Part shown: positions 1 through 4,709 of the stretch, in pieces
Layout of the letters: each line of letters starts with the position of its first letter
How positions within the stretch are numbered: the stretch's first letter is position 1
NCBI GenBank assembly: GCA_031274715.1
Contig: JAISPT010000030.1
Span: 1-6,549, forward strand
Length of the DNA: 6,549 nt
Reading direction: 5' to 3'
DNA from: Azonexus sp.
Lineage (GTDB): Bacteria > Pseudomonadota > Gammaproteobacteria > Burkholderiales > Rhodocyclaceae
Program-made: the position numbers and the translations under genes
Notes under the pieces: generated by a model
Told to the model about the DNA's origin: nothing
The model's database searches: none
Seen by the model: only the letters and a program-made list of their open reading frames with translations

Positions 1-361
1 CCTTGGCCGACACTTTGTCGCCCATCAGACGGATGGTATCGGCACGCGGGCCGATGAAAACGAAACCCGAGGATTCGACCCGCTCGGCAAAATCAGCGTT
101 TTCCGAAAGGAAGCCGTAGCCGGGGTGAATCGCCTGGGCGTCGCAGACTTCAGCCGCCGAAATGATGGCCGGCACGTTCAGGTAGCTGGCCGACGAAGCG
201 GCTGGCCCGATGCAGACCGACTCGTCGGCCAGCTTGACATACTTGGCGTCGCGGTCAGCCTCGGAATGGCCGACCACGGTTTTGATACCCAGTTCGCGGC
301 AGGCGCGCTGGATGCGGAGGGCGATTTCCCCCCGGTTGGCAATCAGGATTTTGTCAAACAT
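1..361 (-). CDS. accC: Biotin carboxylase subunit of acetyl-CoA carboxylase, N-terminal 120 residues (partial)
   Basis: AccC performs the ATP- and bicarbonate-dependent carboxylation of biotin carried on AccB, the first half-reaction of acetyl-CoA carboxylase in fatty acid synthesis, in the cytosol. The gene runs off the left edge, so only the pre-ATP-grasp domain and the start of the ATP-grasp domain are present. The protein opens MFDKILIANRGEIALRI, the family's canonical N-terminus. HPGYGFLSEN lies at residues 79-88. IRLMGDKVSAK lies at 110-120, placing Lys116 where the E. coli enzyme has its ATP-binding Lys116. The ATG is 8 bases after the accB stop, with no good Shine-Dalgarno sequence in the gap, so translation is probably coupled to accB. 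Residue 31 is Gly in a VVGHS segment where Val is commoner; this is probably harmless. Identification is near certain. Nothing can be said about the missing catalytic part. Confidence 0.97.
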   Translation of the reverse strand, partial: MFDKILIANRGEIALRIQRACRELGIKTVVGHSEADRDAKYVKLADESVCIGPAASSASYLNVPAIISAAEVCDAQAIHPGYGFLSENADFAERVESSGFVFIGPRADTIRLMGDKVSAK

Positions 362-369
362 GAGGACGC

Positions 370-828
370 TCAACCGATCACGAACAGCGGCTCGCCGAAT
401 TCGACCGGCTCGCCGTTCTCGATCAGGATGGCCTTGACGACGCCGGAAGTATCGGCCTCGATTTCATTGAGCAGCTTCATCGCCTCGATGATGCACAGGG
501 TCTCGCCCTGTTTGACCGTCTGGCCGATCTGAACGAAAGCATCCGCGCCGGGCGACGGCGAGCGGTAGAAAGTGCCGACCATCGGCGACTTGACGACATG
601 GCCTTCCGGCAACTCGTCTTCGTCGTCGAGATTGACCGACGACGCACCGGCAGCAGCCTGCGGTGCCATGGCCGGCGCGGCCACCATGTACGGTTGCACC
701 GGCGGCGCGGCGACAGCGCCGTAATGCTTGGCGATGCGAACCTTTTCTTCACCCTCGGTGACTTCCAGCTCAGAAATACCGGATTCCTGCACGAGGTCGA
801 TCAGTTTCTTCAGTTTACGCAAATCCAT
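370..828 (-). CDS. accB: Biotin carboxyl carrier protein of acetyl-CoA carboxylase
   Basis: AccB carries the covalently bound biotin that is carboxylated by AccC and then delivers the carboxyl group to acetyl-CoA on the AccAD carboxyltransferase. The product has 152 residues, close to the E. coli length of 156. The N-terminal region (1-36, MDLRKLKKLIDLVQESGISE...) is the typical helix/strand segment that contacts AccC. Residues about 37-64 form a flexible Ala/Pro-rich linker. The C-terminal biotinyl domain (about 78-152) contains the EAMKLLNEIEAD motif, with Lys118 (codon at 475-477) as the biotinylation site. It also keeps the 'thumb' insert typical of AccB (FYRSPSPGADAF, 87-98), which separates it from lipoyl domains and other biotin carriers. 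A good ribosome site supports this start. It lies directly upstream of accC and downstream of aroQ, an order common in betaproteobacteria. Confidence 0.98.
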   Translation of the reverse strand: MDLRKLKKLIDLVQESGISELEVTEGEEKVRIAKHYGAVAAPPVQPYMVAAPAMAPQAAAGASSVNLDDEDELPEGHVVKSPMVGTFYRSPSPGADAFVQIGQTVKQGETLCIIEAMKLLNEIEADTSGVVKAILIENGEPVEFGEPLFVIG

Positions 829-834
829 GGGTGA

Positions 835-841
835 CTCCCTT
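835..841 (-). promoter_or_regulatory. Ribosome binding site of accB
   Basis: On the minus strand AAGGGAG is followed by six bases (TCACCC) and then the accB ATG. This is the best Shine-Dalgarno match upstream of any start in the window. It fixes the accB start and suggests that accB is translated strongly in its own right, while accC just downstream has none of its own. Confidence 0.75.
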
Positions 842-870
842 CTGTTCTTTTAGCGCTCATTGGACGCAAG

Positions 871-890
871 AAGCCGGCAAAAGCCGGCTT
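871..890. terminator. Perfect 8-bp hairpin between aroQ and accB
   Basis: AAGCCGGC at 871-878 and GCCGGCTT at 883-890 are exact reverse complements around a 4-base loop (AAAA on plus, TTTT on minus). On the minus strand the stem begins inside the aroQ TAA codon and ends 42 bases before the accB ATG. The bases after the stem on that strand read CTTGCGTCC, so there is no U-tract as a canonical intrinsic terminator would have. It could be a weak terminator or attenuator, or an mRNA-stabilising 3' end of aroQ. The structure is certain as sequence; its role is inferred. Confidence 0.4.
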
Positions 891-1374
891 ATTCAATGTT
901 GATGCGGATATTGTTGAGCAGGTATTCCAGCGCCAGGCGATAGCCGTCCTGGCCGAGGCCGCAGATGACGCCGATCGCCAGATCGGAGAAATACGAGTGA
1001 TGCCGGAACGGTTCGCGGGCATGCACATTGGACAGGTGCACCTCGACGAACGGAATGGCGACGGCCGCCAGGGCGTCGCGCAACGCCACGCTGGTGTGCG
1101 TATAGGCTGCCGGATTGATGATGATGGCCCGCACGCCCTGCTCCCGCGCGGCGTGGATGCGCTCGATCAGCGCCCCCTCGTGATTGCTCTGAAAGGCATC
1201 CAGGTCAACGCCGGCCGCCTCGGCCAAGCGAGCAAGGGACATATTGATATCGGACAGGGTCGCCCGGCCATAATGCTCGGGTTCGCGGGCGCCGAGCAGG
1301 TTCAGATTAGGCCCATGCACCACCAGGATGCGGGGCTTTTCGACCGGCCCGGAAGCTGTTTTTCGCTTCGTCAT
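889..1374 (-). CDS. aroQ: Type II 3-dehydroquinate dehydratase
   Basis: AroQ dehydrates 3-dehydroquinate to 3-dehydroshikimate, the third step of the shikimate route to aromatic amino acids and folate; it acts as a cytosolic dodecamer. Counting from the ATG at 1374 the protein has 161 residues. All residues known to be catalytic in the family can be placed: Asn23 (HGPNLNLLG), Arg30 and Tyr35 in the lid (AREPEHYG), Asn87, His93 (NPAAYTHTS), the key His113 (EVHLSN) and Arg124. The frame stays open to a GTG at 1431, only 3 bases past the upstream gene's stop, giving 180 residues. I prefer 1374 because the family is usually about 145-150 residues and MTKRK...KPRILVVHGPN looks like a natural N-terminus. 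Neither start has a clear Shine-Dalgarno. If 1374 is right, 1375-1434 is a 60-base leader that includes an AT-richer patch near 1391-1407. The gene probably shares a transcript with the gene upstream and with accBC. Confidence 0.95.
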   Translation of the reverse strand: MTKRKTASGPVEKPRILVVHGPNLNLLGAREPEHYGRATLSDINMSLARLAEAAGVDLDAFQSNHEGALIERIHAAREQGVRAIIINPAAYTHTSVALRDALAAVAIPFVEVHLSNVHAREPFRHHSYFSDLAIGVICGLGQDGYRLALEYLLNNIRINIE

Positions 1375-1434
1375 GGCGGCGAGTTTGCCGCAAATCGCTG
1401 CAATTTGTCCAGTCGGACGCTTCGCGCCCACCGT

Positions 1435-2019
1435 TCACAGCAGGGCGCGCAATGGCTCCGCCTTGATCCGCTCGCGCGGCCGGCCGTCGCGGTGTTTCAG
1501 GGCGATCCGCTCGCAGGCGACGGGAAAAATCACCAGATTGGCGTCGGCGACCACCGTTTCCACGACCAGCACCGCCTCTGCCTTGTCGTGACGGGGAGTG
1601 CCGTGGGCAAAGGAAATCTTGTGGTTGAGCAGGAAGATTTCGACTTCTTTGGCGCTGTCGGCAAACAACAGAATGTCGATGCTCGAATGTTCGCCGACCG
1701 TACCGTCAAGCACCGAGCCGGTCAGCCAGGGGCGGAAATCGGCAAGCAGTTCCAGCAACTCCAGTGCCGCCCGGCGCAGAGCAGCCAGCAATTCCGGATG
1801 CTGCTCGCCGTGATACAGGCTGCGATAGGCGCGCAGCTCAGCCTCGACCTCGGCATTGTCGGGAAACTGCGCGTGGTCGGCCAAGCCCAACTGACGGGCG
1901 GCCTTCTTCTTGGCATGGTGATAGTCGGTAATGCCGTCCTCGGCCATCAGGCGGGCGGCGGCACTGGCAATACTGGCCCGGGCGGCGGACGCCGGGCGGA
2001 ACCGGTCATGGCGGGGCAT
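1435..2019 (-). CDS. Conserved protein with degenerate nucleotidyltransferase-like signature, function unknown
   Basis: This is a 194-residue cytosolic protein with no signal peptide or membrane segment. The N-terminal third (about 11-47) is helical and contains a DGITDYHHAKKKAARQLGL stretch; a second helical, Leu/Ala-rich part follows (about 56-95). The remainder resembles the polymerase-beta/minimal nucleotidyltransferase fold: WLTGSVLDGT at 98-107, then HSSIDILLFAD at 111-121, which matches the G-S...S-D-x-D pattern of that superfamily except that the first acidic residue is Ser113 and only Asp115 remains. A later strand, ADANLVIFP (158-166), sits where a third acidic residue would be expected but has Asn. 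I infer an inactive or divergent member; this needs a structural search. It begins divergently from mpl, 50 bases away, and stops just before aroQ, so it likely heads the aroQ-accBC transcript. Coding is supported by G+C and codon use like its neighbours and by tight packing. The long antisense frame over it is a shadow. Confidence 0.8.
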   Translation of the reverse strand: MPRHDRFRPASAARASIASAAARLMAEDGITDYHHAKKKAARQLGLADHAQFPDNAEVEAELRAYRSLYHGEQHPELLAALRRAALELLELLADFRPWLTGSVLDGTVGEHSSIDILLFADSAKEVEIFLLNHKISFAHGTPRHDKAEAVLVVETVVADANLVIFPVACERIALKHRDGRPRERIKAEPLRALL

Positions 2020-2035
2020 GGACGCTGGGGCAAGG

Positions 2036-2054
2036 TAGAATCGCCCCCATTCTA
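2036..2054. promoter_or_regulatory. Candidate divergent promoter elements (inverted TAGAAT) between the 194-residue gene and mpl
   Basis: TAGAAT at 2036-2041 on plus and its reverse complement ATTCTA at 2049-2054 form an exact 6-bp inverted repeat around a 7-base spacer (CGCCCCC). Each arm differs from the sigma-70 -10 consensus TATAAT at one position, one facing mpl and one facing the minus-strand operon. No good -35 hexamer lies at the right spacing on either side, so the call rests on the -10 likeness and the location in the only divergent gap. A dyad operator is an alternative reading. Confidence 0.35.
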
Positions 2055-2069
2055 ACCACGGTTCGCGCC

Positions 2070-3416
2070 ATGCACATTCACATTCTCGGCATCTGCGGCA
2101 CCTTCATGGGTGGCATCGCCCAGTTGGCCGCAGCGGCCGGCCACCGGGTCACCGGTTGCGACGCCAACGTCTATCCGCCAATGAGCGACCAGTTGCGCGC
2201 TACCGGCATCGAATTGATCGAAGGCTACGATGCCGCCCAGTGCGCCCTGAAGCCCGATCTGTTCGTGGTCGGCAACGCCATCTCGCGCGGTAATGTACTG
2301 CTCGAAGCTATCCTCGACCAGGGCCTGCCCTACGTTTCCGGTCCGCAATGGCTGGCCGACAACATCCTGCAGGGCCGTTGGGTACTCGGCGTCGCCGGTA
2401 CCCACGGCAAGACGACAACGAGTTCGATGCTGGCCTGGATACTGGAGGACGCCAACTTGGCGCCGGGCTTCCTGATCGGCGGCGTACCGCTCAATTTCGG
2501 CGTCTCAGCGCGGCTCGGCGGCACACCGTTCTTCGTCATCGAAGCCGACGAGTACGACACCGCTTTCTGCGACAAGCGCTCCAAGTTCATCCACTATCGC
2601 CCGCGGACGGCGATCCTCAACAACCTCGAATTCGATCATGCCGACATTTTCAGCGATCTAGCAGCCATCGAGACGCAATTCCACCACTTAGTGCGCACCT
2701 TGCCCACCTCCGGCCTGATCGTCACCAATGCCGGCGAGGCCAGTCTCGAACGTGTGCTGCAGCGTGGCTGCTGGACGCCGGTGGAGCGCTTCAACGATCC
2801 GGCCGGCTATCGCACCGACGGTGACGACGCCAGCGGCGAATTGATCCTGTCCGGCCCGACGGGCGAAATCGGTCGCACCGTCTGGCAGTTATCCGGTGCC
2901 CACAACCGGGCCAACGCCTGCGCTGCGCTGCTGGCCGCCCGCCATGTCGGCGTACCGTTCGCTCAGGGGCTGGAAGCCCTAGCTCGCTTCGGCAACGTCA
3001 AGCGGCGCATGGAAGTGCGCGGCACGGTACGCGGTATTACCCTCTACGACGATTTCGCCCATCATCCGACGGCCATCGCCACCACCGTCGCCGGCCTGCG
3101 CCGCAAGATCGGCCAGGCCCGTATCCTGGCCGTGCTCGAACCGCGCTCGAACACGATGAAACTAGGCACCATGAAAAGCCAGTTGCCGGACAGCCTACGC
3201 GAGGCCGATGCCGTCTACTGTTATGCCGGTAATCTCGGCTGGGATGCCGGCGCAGCATTGGCCCCGCTGGGCGAGCGGGTCAGTGTGGTCGAGGATCTGG
3301 ACATACTGGTCGAGCGCATCGCCATCGCCGCCCATCCCGGTGACCACATCCTGGTGATGAGCAACGGTGGCTTCGGCGGTATTCACGACAAGTTGTTGCG
3401 GCGGCTAGCGGGGTGA
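2070..3416 (+). CDS. mpl: UDP-N-acetylmuramate:L-alanyl-gamma-D-glutamyl-meso-diaminopimelate ligase
   Basis: Mpl attaches the murein tripeptide recovered from the cell wall to UDP-MurNAc, returning it to peptidoglycan synthesis; it is a cytosolic ATP-dependent Mur ligase. The 448 residues match the family's usual size (E. coli about 457). The start MHIHILGICGTFMGG is the Mpl-type N-terminal domain with its glycine loop. The ATP-binding loop GTHGKTT is at 110-116. EADEYDTAF at 158-166 and NNLEFDHADIF at 184-194 are in the central domain. The Mur-ligase HNR is at 278-280. DDFAHHPTA (327-335) and LEPRSNTMKLG (356-366) are in the C-terminal domain. The HHP and SNTMK signatures favour Mpl over MurC. 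No key residue is missing. The ATG lacks an evident Shine-Dalgarno and lies about 30 bases after the TAGAAT element, so the leader would be short. It is divergent from the aroQ-acc cluster. Confidence 0.96.
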   Translation: MHIHILGICGTFMGGIAQLAAAAGHRVTGCDANVYPPMSDQLRATGIELIEGYDAAQCALKPDLFVVGNAISRGNVLLEAILDQGLPYVSGPQWLADNILQGRWVLGVAGTHGKTTTSSMLAWILEDANLAPGFLIGGVPLNFGVSARLGGTPFFVIEADEYDTAFCDKRSKFIHYRPRTAILNNLEFDHADIFSDLAAIETQFHHLVRTLPTSGLIVTNAGEASLERVLQRGCWTPVERFNDPAGYRTDGDDASGELILSGPTGEIGRTVWQLSGAHNRANACAALLAARHVGVPFAQGLEALARFGNVKRRMEVRGTVRGITLYDDFAHHPTAIATTVAGLRRKIGQARILAVLEPRSNTMKLGTMKSQLPDSLREADAVYCYAGNLGWDAGAALAPLGERVSVVEDLDILVERIAIAAHPGDHILVMSNGGFGGIHDKLLRRLAG

Positions 3417-3602
3417 GGTTCGGTCAGGTGCGTGCGGTCCTGCCCGGCTGTCATCCGGAAAATTTCAGGTTTTCCCGACCGGCGCTTCGTTGGTATTTTT
3501 CCTGGCGGCACATCATGCGTATACCGTTTTATCCGACCAGCCGCTGCAAGATGGCTATTATCCATTTCCAGTTGAGTGCTATGGAATCTTCAGGTCATAG
3601 AT
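3417..3602 (+). other. Non-coding stretch between mpl and the DUF4062 gene
   Basis: I see no believable gene in these 186 bases. A short plus-strand frame starting at the mpl stop codon is rich in Arg, Trp and His and resembles no family. GGAAAA (3457-3462) and TTTTCC (3470-3475) could form a weak six-pair stem, too AT-rich to be a confident mpl terminator. TATTAT at 3556-3561 is a possible -10 element about 42 bases before the DUF4062 ATG, but no convincing -35 is present. The base composition becomes more AT-rich along this stretch, so the boundary of an inserted segment may lie here. No target-site duplication or insertion-sequence end was recognised. Confidence 0.5.
3592..3595 (+). promoter_or_regulatory. 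Probable ribosome binding site deciding the DUF4062 start
   Basis: AGGT lies 7 bases before the ATG at 3603. The same frame also offers a GTG at 3576, nine codons further up, but that would add MLWNLQVID before the domain and lacks a better site. The family domain begins right at KKYQVFVSST, so the ATG at 3603 fits better. Confidence 0.5.
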
Positions 3603-4631
3603 ATGCACAAGAAATATCAAGTCTTCGTTAGCTCTACGTACCAAGACCTACGTGAGGAGCGTGAGCAGGTAATCAAAGCCGTCCTCGAGATGGGTCACAT
3701 CCCGGTCGGCATGGAGATGTTCAGCGCAGCCGACGAGGAGCAGTGGAAGATTATCACTCGCCAGATCGATGAGAGCGATTACTACGTACTCATATCTGCC
3801 CATCGCTATGGTTCGGTAGCTCCTGATGGCATCAGCTACACCGAAAAAGAGTACGACTATGCGGTGACCCATGGTATTCCAGTCCTTGGCTTCATCATCG
3901 ACGACGATGCTCCTTGGCCAAAAAACAAGCACGAAGAAGAGCCTGCAAAGCAGCGGAAGCTCGCGGAGTTCAAAAAAAAGGTCAAGACCCGGTTGGTACA
4001 GTTTTGGAAGAACAAGGACGACCTACATGCTCGGGTCTCCATCTCACTGACCAAGGCAACAACAGCCTATCCACGCACAGGTTGGGCACGGGCCGACGAA
4101 GTCGTTGGTCCAGAAGTGACTCGCGAACTGACAAGGCTGAGCGCAGAAAATGCGAGCTTGCGTGCCGAAATTGACTTGCTGCGCAAATCAGCCATCGAAC
4201 CCGTCGATGAGGCTCGCAAGGTGATTCGGATTCTGTCCGCGAACCAGAGAACTTTAACAATTCGAAAAACAGAGAAGTGGGAAGAAGGGATCCCGCACAC
4301 GGTGACACTAGCTGCAGTATTCTCGTACGTGGCACCTGGCCTGGTTGCAGAAAACACATCGCTCGGCATGGCACGGAACATTGCACTAGAGCTAGTCGGC
4401 ACAGACTACTTCGATTATTGGCCGCTAGGGAGCAACGTCGTACGCTACATGCTGGCTGATTTCGCCGCTATAGACCTCGTCGAACCATCGAAAAAGAAAC
4501 ACTCTGTCAACGACAAAGAAGAGTACTGGTCTCTGACTAAACTGGGCAAACACGTCCATGCGCAGCTAAGACGCGTTCAGCTTGAAGAAGGAATCTCATC
4601 GCCTCCGGAAACACCAAGCAGCGGCGTCTAA
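3603..4631 (+). CDS. DUF4062 domain protein with coiled coil and possible C-terminal winged helix
   Basis: The gene encodes 342 residues, with no signal peptide or membrane segment. Residues 4-99 match DUF4062: KKYQVFVSSTYQDLREER (3-20) with the hallmark SST at 10-12, then PVGMEMF (34-40), IDESDYYVLISAHRYGS (55-71) and ISYTEKEYDYA (77-87). The strand/helix order and the S-x(n)-RYG...SYTEKE layout recall TIR-type folds. DUF4062 is known from bacterial and eukaryotic signalling proteins, often as the N-terminal module of larger NTPases, but its activity is not established to my knowledge. A Lys/Glu-rich helical region follows (107-142), then the GWARADEV element (160-167), a coiled coil (about 171-195), and a C-terminal domain (about 200-330) whose end, YWSLTKLGKHVHAQLRR, looks like a winged-helix wing and final helix (inference). 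Base composition is unlike both neighbours (28 of 60 G+C at 3961-4020 and at 4501-4560), suggesting transfer. It stands alone between mpl and convergent maeB. A role in stress or phage response is a guess from the domain class. Confidence 0.88.
   Translation: MHKKYQVFVSSTYQDLREEREQVIKAVLEMGHIPVGMEMFSAADEEQWKIITRQIDESDYYVLISAHRYGSVAPDGISYTEKEYDYAVTHGIPVLGFIIDDDAPWPKNKHEEEPAKQRKLAEFKKKVKTRLVQFWKNKDDLHARVSISLTKATTAYPRTGWARADEVVGPEVTRELTRLSAENASLRAEIDLLRKSAIEPVDEARKVIRILSANQRTLTIRKTEKWEEGIPHTVTLAAVFSYVAPGLVAENTSLGMARNIALELVGTDYFDYWPLGSNVVRYMLADFAAIDLVEPSKKKHSVNDKEEYWSLTKLGKHVHAQLRRVQLEEGISSPPETPSSGV
3972..3980 (+). other. A8G run containing an in-phase A AAA AAG slippery heptamer
   Basis: Inside the DUF4062 gene eight A's and a G encode Lys124-Lys126 as AAA AAA AAG. 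The heptamer A AAA AAG (3974-3980) is in the phase required for -1 slippage and is identical to the E. coli dnaX site. Purine-rich GGAAG at 3955-3959 lies 14 bases upstream of the heptamer and GGAG at 3965-3968 lies 5 bases upstream; either might act as a stimulatory Shine-Dalgarno. I see no strong stem just downstream. In the -1 frame translation would stop at 4172-4174, giving a product of about 190 residues. The sequence is certain; function is unproven. Confidence 0.35.
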
Positions 4632-4649
4632 CCCGTCGCTGCACCCGAC

Positions 4650-4680
4650 CTGCTGAGACTGGCTTCGCCAGTCTCAGCAG
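4650..4680. terminator. Perfect 14-bp inverted repeat between convergent genes, probable bidirectional terminator
   Basis: CTGCTGAGACTGGC (4650-4663) and GCCAGTCTCAGCAG (4667-4680) are exact reverse complements around a 3-base TTC. It starts 18 bases after the DUF4062 stop and ends 29 bases before the maeB stop, the usual place for a shared terminator. Neither side has a T-tract: plus continues ACAGATGAGC, minus continues TCGGGTGC. It is therefore not a textbook intrinsic terminator. It may still block transcription, protect 3' ends, or be a repeat element end. A 10-base palindrome, TAAACGTTTA, follows at 4692-4701. Confidence 0.55.
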
Positions 4681-4709
4681 ACAGATGAGCTTAAACGTTT
4701 AGTACCAGT

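Noticed and set aside
997..2055. A 352-codon plus-strand open frame covering aroQ and the 194-residue gene
   Set aside because: It is antisense to two genes with recognised or well-supported proteins, its translation is low in complexity and matches no family, and long antisense frames are common in high-GC DNA.
3457..3475. GGAAAA/TTTTCC stem as a terminator of mpl
   Set aside because: Only six pairs, mostly A-T, with a 7-base loop and no T-tract after it; likely chance.
3576..3602. GTG at 3576 as an earlier start of the DUF4062 gene
   Set aside because: It adds nine residues outside the domain, while the ATG at 3603 has an AGGT at a good distance and sits directly before the conserved KKYQVFVSST.
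3413..3631. A 72-codon plus-strand frame whose GTG overlaps the mpl stop
   Set aside because: The composition is odd (rich in Arg, Trp, His, Phe), no domain is visible, and it runs into the DUF4062 gene in another frame.
3535..4650. CGCTGCA present on both sides of the DUF4062 gene (near 3542 and 4637) as a target-site duplication
   Set aside because: Seven bases with no extension and no insertion-sequence ends or integrase nearby; expected by chance in GC-rich DNA.
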